Assembly (NCBI RefSeq): GCF_006265115.1
Contig: NZ_SMDR01000001.1
Location: 1,764,009 to 1,828,008 of the forward strand
Direction: 5' to 3'
Origin: Arenimonas terrae
Lineage (GTDB): Bacteria > Pseudomonadota > Gammaproteobacteria > Xanthomonadales > Xanthomonadaceae
Length of the DNA stretch: 64,000 bases
The notes beneath the pieces were generated by a model. It did not search any database. It was not told the origin of the DNA and saw nothing but the letters and a program-made list of their open reading frames with translations. The translations under genes were made by a program, and so were the position numbers. This document shows, in pieces, positions 19,008-26,858 of the stretch; positions within the stretch are counted from its first letter, which is position 1; each line of letters opens with the position of its first letter.

Positions 19008-19841
19008 TTATTTCGGGCGGAAGGCGTTTTCCAGCTGGCCGGTGCCGAAGCCCGCCGGGGCCTGGCCGTCCACCGCGTAGCGGTACAGCGCCGCCGAGTA
19101 GATGCCCGACAGCGCCGCCTGCAGCACCGCCACGAAGGCGATGGCCAGGGCGCCGACGACACCGACCAGGATGGCCAGCTTGGCGCCGCCGACGAAAGCG
19201 GCACCGACCACCAGCGCAACGACCGCCAGCACCACCAGCGCCGTCAGCAGGCCGAAGGCCAGGCCGATGCCGACGTTGCCGGCGACGTTCTCGCCCCAGG
19301 TGCGCTTGAGCAGCTCGACGCTTTCTTTCACCGCTTCCATCGGACCGACGTCGCGCGCCACCAGCACCGGCACCACCAGGAAGGTGGCCAGGGTCCAGGC
19401 GACACCGACCAGGCCGACGACGATCTTGCCGATGGCGCCGGCGCGCTCTTCCAGCGCCTTGAGGATCAGGCCGACGGTGGCGGCGATCGCCGCGTAGCCC
19501 AGGATCACGCCGATCTTGGAGCGGGCGATGCGCAGGCCGTCGCTGACCGTCGGGTCGCCGCCCTCGAGCCGGATCATGGCCGCGCCGACCAGGGCGGTGT
19601 TGAAGAAGAAGATGACGAAGTACTGGCACAGGTAGAACAGGAAACCGACCACGGCACCCAGCGGCCCGATCTCGCCGCCTTCGAACAGGCGCAGGCCGAA
19701 CACCGGCACCATGAAGGTCGCCGCCACCAGCAGGGTGGCGAAGGCCGAGATCACCGGGAACAGCAGCAGCTCCTTGTCGGAGCGAAGCACCGCGGCGCTG
19801 GCTTTCACCAGGGTCCAGCTGCGGGAAATCCGGTCGAACAT
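19008..19841 (-). CDS. DUF6159 family integral membrane protein
   Basis: A 277-residue polytopic membrane protein with about six hydrophobic helices. The start MFDRISRSWTLVKASAAVLR followed by DKELLLFPVIS is the hallmark of the DUF6159 family. Later segments are FLFYLCQYFVIFFFNTALVG and a C-terminal region ending AALYRYAVDGQAPAGFG. The function is unknown. ATG at 19839-19841. It converges with the L,D-transpeptidase gene and is divergent from the lipoprotein gene. Confidence 0.85.
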   Translation of the reverse strand: MFDRISRSWTLVKASAAVLRSDKELLLFPVISAFATLLVAATFMVPVFGLRLFEGGEIGPLGAVVGFLFYLCQYFVIFFFNTALVGAAMIRLEGGDPTVSDGLRIARSKIGVILGYAAIAATVGLILKALEERAGAIGKIVVGLVGVAWTLATFLVVPVLVARDVGPMEAVKESVELLKRTWGENVAGNVGIGLAFGLLTALVVLAVVALVVGAAFVGGAKLAILVGVVGALAIAFVAVLQAALSGIYSAALYRYAVDGQAPAGFGTGQLENAFRPK

Positions 19842-19924
19842 GGTCGTGCCCCCCTGAAGTTGCCGCGATTATGGGCCAGCGCCGCGGGCACGCAAGCGCC
19901 GGTCGTCACCCCGGGAGCGCCGCC

Positions 19925-19930
19925 TATAAT
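19925..19930 (+). promoter_or_regulatory. -10 box of the glycosidase-like lipoprotein gene
   Basis: A perfect TATAAT lies 27 bp upstream of the ATG at 19958, in otherwise GC-rich DNA. No good -35 box is seen at 16-18 bp. Confidence 0.45.
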
Positions 19931-19957
19931 GCCGCCACACTTCCGCCTGGAACCCGG

Positions 19958-21661
19958 ATGCCGCCTTCGTCCCGCACCCTCGCCGTGCTGCTGGCCCTGT
20001 TCGTGGTCGCGGGTTGCCGTCCGCCACCTGCCCCGGAGAGCACCGCGCCAGCAGCGGCAGTGCCGTCACCGCCGGCCAGCGCGGTGGAAGGCCGCGTCGC
20101 CGCGCACTGGTTCGGCCGCCAGTGGCCGAAGAACTTCCTGTCCGGCTTTCGTCGCGAGCACGTGGACGAGGATTTCCGCCGACTTGCCGACGACGGTTTC
20201 GACACCGTGGTGCTGCTGGTGTCCTGGGGCGATTTCCAGCCGGTGCCCACGCCCTGCTGCCGCTACGACGAGCGCGCCTTCGAGCGGCTGCGTTTCCTGC
20301 TCGACCGAGCGCAGGCCAACGGCCTGAAGGTGATGCTGCGCCTGGGTTACGCCTGGAGCTTCCACCCGGAGGCCGGCGACTCCGGCGAACGCCAGCAGCT
20401 GCTGATGAACGACCCCGGGCATCGCGACGCCTACCGGCAGTTCCTGACGCGAGTGTCGGACGAGATCGCCGGGCATCCGGGCGTGGTCATGGCCTTCATG
20501 AGCTGGGAAGACCAGTGGCTGCGCCGTCTCGACGAAAGCGTGCGTGCCGACTACGCCGAGTACCTGGCGACGCTGGCGCCGCCGGCGCCGGCCGCCGGCG
20601 CCCTGCCCGACCCGATGTCCGATGCCGCGCGTTTCCACGGCTTCTGGGACTGGCTGGTGATCGAGAAGCTGTACGCGCCGGCGCGCGGCCAGTTCCCCAA
20701 CCTTTCCTACGAAGTGCGCGTCGACCGCGAGCCGCGCTACGAAACCGGCCCCGACGGCAAACCGGTCGTGGCCGAGTGGCTGGCGCACGACGGGATGTTC
20801 CGCCTGCCGGAAGGCCACCCCGTGACGGTGTACTGGGCCCCGTTCTGGGGTGCGCTCAACCAGGGCGAGCAGCTGCCGGCGGAGAAGAGCCTGTCGCTTC
20901 TGGCCGTGATGCTGGCGGAAGCACAGGCCAAGAGCGGCGGCCGCCGCCTCTTCATCGATCAGTTCAATTTCGTCGACAACACGCCAGGCCACGGCCACAA
21001 CGCCGTGCTTCGCCCCCACGAAACCGCGGCCTTCCTGCATCGCGCGGTATGCGTGATGCAGGCCGGCGGCGTTGCCGGCTACGGCCTGTGGACCGCGCGC
21101 GACTATGCCGAAAATCCGCTGCACAACCCCGCCTTCGGCTACGGTCTGGACGCCTGGACGCTGGAGCGCGCCGCCGGCCGGCCGGAAGACGCGCTGGAGA
21201 TCCTCGCCAGCGGCGACTTCCAACTGCGCCTCGCCCCCGGCGACCGCCTGTCCCAGCAGGTGCCGCCGCGCCACGGCCGCCTGCCGGTGGCTGGCGATGC
21301 CCTGCCGGACCGGGTCTGCGTCGAGGCCGACGTGCGTGCGCCCGGACGCCTGGCCGCGCGCGCGGGCGGCGCGACCGTGACGCTGGACTTCGAAGGCGCG
21401 GGACGCCAGAACCGCTGCGCCGACATCACGCCCGCGCCCGACGCCCAGGGACTCGCATTCTCGCTGCAGCTGCAGCGCGGCGAACTCTCGCTGCGCAGTG
21501 TGCAGCTGTTCGACCACGTGCAGTACGGCGGCCTCTACGACCTCGACGGCAGGCCCGGCCCGCTGCTGGATCCCGTGCGGCGCATGAACCACGATTTCCG
21601 CAGCACGCCGGCACCGGCGCGCTGCTCCACCTCATCCCAGGACCAACCCGTCCAGCCGTAG
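19958..21661 (+). CDS. putative glycoside-hydrolase-like lipoprotein
   Basis: A 567-residue predicted lipoprotein: the signal peptide ends in a lipobox-like VVAGC (cysteine about residue 20), then a proline/alanine linker. The body looks like a TIM-barrel glycosidase: HWFGRQWPKNFLSGF, RLADDGFDTVVLLVSWGDF, ANGLKVMLRLGYAWSF and GVVMAFMSWEDQWLRRLD, where the glutamate after the fourth strand could be the acid/base. RLFIDQFNFVDNTPGHGHN is a later segment. From about residue 420 there is a beta-rich C-terminal domain. I cannot assign a GH family. The last 30 bp overlap the convergent folK gene. Confidence 0.75.
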   Translation: MPPSSRTLAVLLALFVVAGCRPPPAPESTAPAAAVPSPPASAVEGRVAAHWFGRQWPKNFLSGFRREHVDEDFRRLADDGFDTVVLLVSWGDFQPVPTPCCRYDERAFERLRFLLDRAQANGLKVMLRLGYAWSFHPEAGDSGERQQLLMNDPGHRDAYRQFLTRVSDEIAGHPGVVMAFMSWEDQWLRRLDESVRADYAEYLATLAPPAPAAGALPDPMSDAARFHGFWDWLVIEKLYAPARGQFPNLSYEVRVDREPRYETGPDGKPVVAEWLAHDGMFRLPEGHPVTVYWAPFWGALNQGEQLPAEKSLSLLAVMLAEAQAKSGGRRLFIDQFNFVDNTPGHGHNAVLRPHETAAFLHRAVCVMQAGGVAGYGLWTARDYAENPLHNPAFGYGLDAWTLERAAGRPEDALEILASGDFQLRLAPGDRLSQQVPPRHGRLPVAGDALPDRVCVEADVRAPGRLAARAGGATVTLDFEGAGRQNRCADITPAPDAQGLAFSLQLQRGELSLRSVQLFDHVQYGGLYDLDGRPGPLLDPVRRMNHDFRSTPAPARCSTSSQDQPVQP

Positions 21662-22117
21662 GCCCTCGCCGGCGTGGGCGACCCAGAGTTCGGCCAGCGA
21701 CTCGCCAGTGGTCGGCAGCCGCAAACCGGGGGCCAGGTCGTACAGCGGCTTGAGCACGAAGGCGTGCTGCAGTTCCCGGCGCGGGAGCTGCAGGTGGCCG
21801 GGCCCGTCGAGCACAAGGTCGTCGAACAGCACGATGTCCAGGTCGAGCGTGCGGCTGGAAAAACGCGGACCGCTGCGGTCGCGGCCCTGCGCGTCTTCCA
21901 GCGCGTGCAGCCAGTCGTTGAGCGCGAACGGGTCCAGGTCGGTCTCGAGCGCGGCGGCGGCGTTGAGGAAGTCCGGACCGTCGAACCCGACCGCCGGCGT
22001 GCGGTAGACCGGCGAAAAGCGCACGGCGCCGAAACGATCGCGCAGCGCGGTGGCGGCGGCGCGCAGGTGCCGCTCCGGTTCGACGTTGCTGCCCAGACTC
22101 AGCCAGGCCGTGCTCAT
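21632..22117 (-). CDS. folK: 2-amino-4-hydroxy-6-hydroxymethyldihydropteridine diphosphokinase
   Basis: Transfers pyrophosphate from ATP to 6-hydroxymethyl-7,8-dihydropterin in folate synthesis. The 161-residue protein has the family start WLSLGSNVEPERHLRAA, the pterin-binding YRTPAVGFDGPDFLNA, and the metal-binding signature RFSSRTLDLDIVLFDDL. LPRRELQHAFVLKPLYDLAP is the conserved C-terminal block. Its ATG overlaps the end of folB by 4 bp, so the two are cotranscribed and act in consecutive steps around the same pterin intermediate. Confidence 0.96.
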   Translation of the reverse strand: MSTAWLSLGSNVEPERHLRAAATALRDRFGAVRFSPVYRTPAVGFDGPDFLNAAAALETDLDPFALNDWLHALEDAQGRDRSGPRFSSRTLDLDIVLFDDLVLDGPGHLQLPRRELQHAFVLKPLYDLAPGLRLPTTGESLAELWVAHAGEGLRLDGLVLG

Positions 22118-22470
22118 GCCGGGCGCGTGCGCTCGATGATCACGCCCACGGCCCTGGAGCCGCGCACCGCGCCGGGTTTGCTCAGCCTGATGCGCACATG
22201 CTGCACGCCGAACTCGCCGGTGATGATTTCGGCGCAGCGTTCGGCCAGGGTCTCGACCAGGCCGAAGCTCGATTCGGACACGAACTGGATCAGGCGCTTG
22301 CTCACCGCCTTGTAGTCCAGCGTGTCTTCGATGTTGTCGGTGGCGGCGGGCTTGCGGTTGTCGAACGCCATCTCGATGTCGAGCACGACCGGCTGCCTGA
22401 TCTTGCGCTCCCAGTCGTAGATGCCGATCACGCACTCGATCTCGAGCGCCTCGATGAAAACCTTGTCCAT
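22114..22470 (-). CDS. folB: dihydroneopterin aldolase
   Basis: Converts 7,8-dihydroneopterin to 6-hydroxymethyl-7,8-dihydropterin and glycolaldehyde, the substrate of folK next to it. The 118-residue protein is of family length: MDKVFIEALEIECVIGIYDW at the start, then the QPVVLDIEM strand, NIEDTLDYKAVSKRL and SSFGLVETLAERCAEII, whose glutamate binds the pterin. RLSKPGAVRGSRAVGVIIER forms the C-terminal strands with the catalytic lysine. It lies 12 bp after tsaD, so tsaD-folB-folK is a likely operon. Confidence 0.96.
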   Translation of the reverse strand: MDKVFIEALEIECVIGIYDWERKIRQPVVLDIEMAFDNRKPAATDNIEDTLDYKAVSKRLIQFVSESSFGLVETLAERCAEIITGEFGVQHVRIRLSKPGAVRGSRAVGVIIERTRPA

Positions 22471-22482
22471 GCGAACTCCGTG

Positions 22483-23496
22483 TCAGACCGCCGGCAAGCT
22501 TGCCATGTCCCAGCGTGGCGCCACGGTGACGGTGGCGTCGGCGTGCTGGCCGGCCATCAGCCGCAGCGCGCCGGCGAAGGCGATCATGGCGCCGTTGTCG
22601 GTGCAGAAGGCCGGGCGCGGGAAGCAGACCCGGGCGCCGCGCTTGCCGGCCAGCTGCTGCAGCCGCGCGCGCAGGCGGGTATTGGCACCGACGCCGCCGG
22701 CCACGACCAGGGTGCGGGCGCCGGTCTGCTGCAGGGCGCGGTCGCACTTGATCGCCAGGGTCTCGACCACCGCGTCCTCGAAACCGCGGGCGATGTCGGC
22801 CCGGGTCTCCGGCGTCTGGTCCGAGGCCTGCCAGGCCAGCAGCACCTGGGTCTTGAGGCCCGAAAAGCTGAAGTCCAGGCCGGGCCGGTCGGTCATGGGC
22901 CGGGAGAACTTGAACAGCCCGGGGCGGCCGGACTCGGCCAGGCTGGCCAGCTCGGGGCCGCCGGGGTACGGCAGGCCCATCAGCTTGGCGGTCTTGTCGA
23001 AGGCCTCGCCGGCCGCGTCGTCCAGGGTTTCGCCCAGCAGGCGGTAGTCGCCGATGGCGGCCACCTCGACCAGCTGGGTATGGCCGCCGGAGACCAGCAG
23101 GGCCACGAAGGGCGGCTTCAGGCCCGGATCCTCGAGCAAGGGCGCCAGCAGGTGGCCTTCCATGTGGTGCACGCCGATCGCCGGCACGTCCAGGGCCCAG
23201 GCCAGGGCCCGGCCCGCGGCCGCGCCCACCATCAGGGCCCCGACCAGGCCCGGGCCGGCGGTGTAGGCCACGCCGTCGAGGTCGGCCACGCCCAGGCCGG
23301 CCTCGGCCAGGGTCTGGCGGGCCAGGGGCAGGAGCTTGCGGACGTGGTCGCGGCTGGCCAGTTCGGGCACCACGCCGCCGTATTCGGCGTGCAGGGCAAT
23401 CTGGCTGTAGAGGGCGTGCGCCAGCAGGCCGCGGTCGGTGTCGTACACCGCCACGCCGGTTTCATCGCAACTGGTTTCGATGCCCAGGACGCGCAT
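22483..23496 (-). CDS. tsaD: tRNA N6-adenosine threonylcarbamoyltransferase TsaD
   Basis: Catalytic subunit for the last step of t6A37 formation in ANN-reading tRNAs, acting with TsaB and TsaE. The ATG at 23494-23496 gives [19 protein letters not shown], the normal start; the open frame has an upstream codon giving 7 extra residues, which is less likely. The metal-binding [12 protein letters not shown] (two histidines), [20 protein letters not shown] and [17 protein letters not shown] are all present. 337 aa is the usual length. It is divergent from rpsU, as in many gammaproteobacteria. Confidence 0.97.
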
Positions 23497-23551
23497 GTGC
23501 TTGTTTCTTGGGGCCAAAGGGCCTGATTCAAGGGAAAATCCGGGCTCAGGC

Positions 23552-23581
23552 TTGCCTGTGCCGGGGGAGCCCGCGTATCAT
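23552..23581 (+). promoter_or_regulatory. sigma70-like promoter of rpsU
   Basis: TTGCCT (23552-23557) and TATCAT (23576-23581) are spaced by 18 bp and lie 51 bp upstream of the rpsU ATG. The -10 sits inside a CGCGTATcATACGCG palindrome. Confidence 0.55.
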
Positions 23582-23632
23582 ACGCGGCTCGCCGGCCGTG
23601 CCGGACGAAATCCACGTATCCAGGAATTCCAC

Positions 23633-23848
23633 ATGCCGTCTGTCAAAGTCCGCGAAAACGAGCCGTTTGAGTTTGCGCTGCGTCGCTTCAAGCGCACCTG
23701 CGAAAAGGCCGGCGTCCTCGCCGAGACCCGCAAGCGCGAGTTCTACGAGAAGCCGACCCAGGAGCGCAAGCGCAAGGCCGCCGCCGCGGTGAAGCGCCAG
23801 CTGCGCCGCAGCTCGCGCGACGTAACCAAGCGCCAGCGCCTGTACTGA
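23633..23848 (+). CDS. rpsU: 30S ribosomal protein S21
   Basis: Small-subunit ribosomal protein near the anti-Shine-Dalgarno end of 16S rRNA. The 71 residues match the gammaproteobacterial S21: [40 protein letters not shown] and a highly basic tail ending DVTKRQRLY. It stands at the head of the conserved rpsU-yqeY-dnaG neighbourhood, with its own promoter and a downstream terminator. Confidence 0.98.
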
Positions 23849-23866
23849 GCTGCTTCGCTTTCCGGA

Positions 23867-23897
23867 AAGCCGGCACGCTCGCGCGTCGCCGGCTTTT
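23867..23897 (+). terminator. rho-independent terminator after rpsU
   Basis: GCCGGC at 23869-23874 pairs with GCCGGC at 23888-23893, with ACGC/GCGT pairing inside around a TCGC loop and one bulged C. TTTT follows at once. It would separate rpsU from yqeY, allowing read-through attenuation as in the classic rpsU-dnaG operon. Confidence 0.75.
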
Positions 23898-23954
23898 CGT
23901 GTTTCTGGGGCCCGGTGATCCCGGTCCCGGTGTTCCCCTTCCAGGAGTGATTCC

Positions 23955-24401
23955 ATGACCCTCAAAGCCCAGCTGACCGAAGACATGAAGACCGCGATGA
24001 AGGCCGGCGAGAAGGATCGCCTGGGCGTCATCCGTCTGATCAACGCGGCGATCAAGCAGAAGGAAGTGGACGAGCGGGTCGAGATGACCGATGCGCTGGT
24101 GCTGGCGGTGATCGAGAAGATGGTCAAGCAGCGCAAGGAGTCGATCACGCAGTACGACGCCGCGGGCCGCGACGACCTGGCCTCGATCGAGCGCTACGAG
24201 CTGGGCATCCTCGACACCTACCTGCCGGCCAAGATGGACGAGGCCTCGGTGCAGGCGGCCATCGATGCGGCCGTGGCGGAGACCGGTGCTTCCGGTCCGT
24301 CGGACATGGGCAAGCTGATGGCCGTGCTCAAGCCGAGGCTCGCCGGGCAGGCCGACATGGGTCTGGTGTCGCAGCTCGTCAAGAAGAAGCTCGCGGGCTG
24401 A
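23955..24401 (+). CDS. GatB/YqeY domain-containing protein
   Basis: A 148-residue soluble, helical protein of the YqeY family, related to the tRNA-binding C-terminal domain of GatB and Asp/Glu-tRNA amidotransferases; the free-standing role is not established. MTLKAQLTEDMKTAMKAGEK and LGVIRLINAAIKQKEVDE open the domain, and ELGILDTYLPAKMDE and GKLMAVLKPRLAGQADMG are conserved later blocks. The position between rpsU and dnaG is typical. Confidence 0.93.
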   Translation: MTLKAQLTEDMKTAMKAGEKDRLGVIRLINAAIKQKEVDERVEMTDALVLAVIEKMVKQRKESITQYDAAGRDDLASIERYELGILDTYLPAKMDEASVQAAIDAAVAETGASGPSDMGKLMAVLKPRLAGQADMGLVSQLVKKKLAG

Positions 24402-24412
24402 GGGTTTCTTTT

Positions 24413-24541
24413 GCCGGGATCGTTTGCGGCGATAGGCCGCTGGATGCGGTCTGGTGCCGGGATCGTTCGCGGCGATAGGCCGCCGCACGCGGTCTGGTGC
24501 CAGGATCGTTCGCCGCGATAGGCCGCCGCACGAGGGGACTT
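24413..24541 (+). repeat. three tandem 43-bp repeats
   Basis: Units start at 24413, 24456 and 24499. Each begins GCCGGGATCGTT (third unit GCCAGGATCGTT) and contains GCGATAGGCCGC. The third diverges after GCCGCACGAGG where it joins the palindromic element. They lie in the 584-bp gap between yqeY and dnaG. Confidence 0.85.
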
Positions 24542-24620
24542 TCCCGGGGACGCCGTGAATACGTCCATGTAGGCTTTTCGAAAACGTCCATGTTTTCGAA
24601 ACCCCGGAAAAGTCCCCTCG
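24531..24620. repeat. nested palindromic element, copy A
   Basis: The outer arms 24531-24549 and 24602-24620 are 19-bp inverted repeats with one mismatch, starting CGAGGGGACTTT. Inside, TTCGAAAAC (24577-24585) and GTTTTCGAA (24592-24600) form a second hairpin. The core is shared with copy B in the opposite orientation. Confidence 0.85.
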
Positions 24621-24825
24621 CGCGACGGCCTGTGACGTTTATGGGCCGGTGATCGACAAGGAAAAGGCGAAAAGCTCGTGACCTGAGCGTTCGTGGGGCG
24701 TCCTGGCATTCGGGACACTCCCGAGCCTCGGCAGCTGTCCAAGCCGCTTCTCGCTGAAATCACCAACACTCCGGATCGCCCTGCCCTTCGGGCGCCCCTC
24801 CGGAACTCCCGGCAGGGGCGTCGTG
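24621..24825. other. spacer between the two palindromic elements
   Basis: About 205 bp without a convincing gene on either strand and without clear promoter elements; it separates inverted copies A and B. Confidence 0.4.
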
Positions 24826-24917
24826 CGAGAGGTCGCTTTCCGGGGCTTCGAAAACATGGACGTTTTCGAAGAGCCCCCATGGATGGGTTCACGGCGTCCC
24901 CGGAAAGCGACCTCTCG
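24826..24917. repeat. nested palindromic element, copy B (inverted)
   Basis: The outer arms 24826-24845 and 24898-24917 are perfect 20-bp inverted repeats starting CGAGAGGTCGC. The inner hairpin is CTTCGAAAAC (24846-24855) with GTTTTCGAAG (24862-24871). Read on the minus strand it aligns with copy A through GGACGCCGTGAA and CGTCCATG. Confidence 0.87.
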
Positions 24918-24985
24918 TGCGGCGACCCGCTCGCCTGAACCGATCAGGCGCCCGCGCCTTTCCGCATGGCATCCTAGGCACACCC

Positions 24986-26719
24986 ATGGCCCGCATCCCC
25001 GACGCCTTCATCGACGACCTGCTCGCCCGGACGGACATCGTCGAGGTGGTGGGGTCGCGCGTGCCGCTCAAGCGGCAGGGACGGGAGTATTCGGCGCGCT
25101 GTCCGTTCCACGACGAACGCTCGCCGAGCTTCACCGTGTCGCCGACCAAGCAGTTCTACCACTGCTTCGGCTGCGGCGCGCACGGCACCGCCATCAGCTT
25201 CCTGATGAACTACGACCGCCTCGAGTTCCTCGACGCGGTCGAGGAGCTGGCCAAACGCTGCGGCCTGGAAGTGCCGCGCGACACCCAGCAGCGCAACCAG
25301 AGCGGCGAATCGCGCGAACTGTATTCGGCGCTGGAGGCGGCGGCGCGGTTTTTCCAGCAGCAGCTCACGGGCAGCCAGAAGGCGCGCGCCTACCTCGAGC
25401 GCCGCGGCGTGGATGCCGAGAACCAGGCGCGTTTCGGCATCGGCTACGCACCGGACGGCTTCAATGGGCTCAAGGATGCGCTGGGCACCGACGAGCGCCG
25501 GCTGTCGCTGCTGGACAAGACCGGCATGCTGTCCAAGAGCGACAGCGGGCGCGTCTACGACAAGTTCCGCGACCGGGTGATGTTCCCGATCCACGACCGC
25601 CGCGGCCGCGTCATCGCTTTCGGCGGGCGCGTGCTCGAGAAGGACGACGGGCCGAAGTACCTCAACTCGCCCGAGACCGTGCTGTTCCACAAGGGCCGCG
25701 AGCTCTACGGCCTGTGGCAGGTGCGGCAGGCGCATTCGAAGATCCCGCGGCTGGTGGTCGTCGAGGGCTACATGGACGTGGTGGCGCTGTTCCAGTTCGG
25801 CGTGAACACCGCCGTCGCGACGCTGGGCACGGCGACCACGCCCGACCATGCCGAGCTGCTGTTCCGCAATGCTGCCGACGTGTACTTCTGCTTCGACGGC
25901 GACCGCGCAGGCCGCGGCGCCGCGTGGAAGGCGCTCGAATCGGTGCTGCCGCGCATGCGCGACGGGCGCCAGGCGTTTTTCCTGTTCCTGCCCGAAGGCG
26001 AGGACCCGGACACCATCGTGCGCAAGGAAGGCGCCGGCGGCTTCGACGCGCGCCTGGCACAGGCCACGCCGCTGTCGGAATTCTTCTACAACGAGCTGTC
26101 CAAGGATGTGAACCTGGCCGGCATGGAGGGCAAGGCGCGGCTGGCGGAGCGCGCGAAGCCGCTGCTGGCGAACATTCCCGACGGCGCCTTCCGCGACCTG
26201 ATGCAGCAGCGTCTGACCGAACTGACCGGTGTCGGACAGCGCGCCGAAGCTGCGCCCGCGGCGGCAGCGACGCCGTCGATGCGCGGCGGCCGCAGCGGCG
26301 CGCCCGCGCCCAAGCGCAGCCTGGTGCGCACGGCGATCGCGCTGCTGCTGCAGCAGCCGGCGCTGGCCGATGCCATCGAGCCGCCCTATCAGTTCGGCGT
26401 GCTGCGCCAGCCGGGCATTGCGCTGCTGATGGAGCTGATCGAACTGGCGCGCGCGCGGCCGGGCATCACCACCGGCGCGGTGCTGGAACATTTCGCCGAA
26501 CGCGAGGAAGGCGCGGCGCTGCAGAAGCTGGCCACGCAGGCCTTTCCGGGCGAGGTCGCGGCCTGGCGCAGCGAGTTCCTCGACGCGCTGGCGCAGCTGG
26601 ACAGGCAGACGCGGCAGCAGCGCATCGAGGAGCTGCAGGTGCGCATCAACGAAGTCGGCATGTCCGGCCTGAGCGATCCCGAAAAGGCCGAGCTGCGCGA
26701 GCTGCACGCCGCGCGCTGA
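24986..26719 (+). CDS. dnaG: DNA primase DnaG
   Basis: Makes RNA primers at the replication fork with DnaB. The 577-residue protein has the N-terminal CHC2 zinc ribbon (CPFHDERSPSF with C and H, then YHCFGCGAHG), the RNA-polymerase basic region (residues 120-250), the TOPRIM fold with VVVEGYMDVVAL and YFCFDGDRAGRGAAW, and a C-terminal helical DnaB-interacting domain from about residue 430. An alanine-rich linker (AEAAPAAAATPSMRGG) joins the last two. The ATG at 24986 gives MARIPDAFIDDLLARTDIV, the standard start. No rpoD follows; an S9 peptidase gene does. Confidence 0.98.
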   Translation: MARIPDAFIDDLLARTDIVEVVGSRVPLKRQGREYSARCPFHDERSPSFTVSPTKQFYHCFGCGAHGTAISFLMNYDRLEFLDAVEELAKRCGLEVPRDTQQRNQSGESRELYSALEAAARFFQQQLTGSQKARAYLERRGVDAENQARFGIGYAPDGFNGLKDALGTDERRLSLLDKTGMLSKSDSGRVYDKFRDRVMFPIHDRRGRVIAFGGRVLEKDDGPKYLNSPETVLFHKGRELYGLWQVRQAHSKIPRLVVVEGYMDVVALFQFGVNTAVATLGTATTPDHAELLFRNAADVYFCFDGDRAGRGAAWKALESVLPRMRDGRQAFFLFLPEGEDPDTIVRKEGAGGFDARLAQATPLSEFFYNELSKDVNLAGMEGKARLAERAKPLLANIPDGAFRDLMQQRLTELTGVGQRAEAAPAAAATPSMRGGRSGAPAPKRSLVRTAIALLLQQPALADAIEPPYQFGVLRQPGIALLMELIELARARPGITTGAVLEHFAEREEGAALQKLATQAFPGEVAAWRSEFLDALAQLDRQTRQQRIEELQVRINEVGMSGLSDPEKAELRELHAAR

Positions 26720-26726
26720 AGCGGGT

Positions 26727-26786
26727 TCAGGTTCACTTCCGTGGCTGATTCAGTCACCCGCCCCGATCCGCCGGAAGTGAACCTGA
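26727..26786. repeat. REP-like palindrome, copy 1
   Basis: TCAGGTTCACTTCCG (26727-26741) and its reverse complement (26772-26786) flank a 30-bp loop. The 3' arm continues as CCCC ATTTC. The arms match the palindrome at 44476-44540, so this is a dispersed repeat. Being just after dnaG, it could also act as a transcript end. Confidence 0.8.
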
Positions 26787-26858
26787 CCCCATTTCAGTAG
26801 ACATCCCCTCGACCGGCCGGCGACTATCCTCGCGGAACCAAACCCCGGGGAGCTTCCG

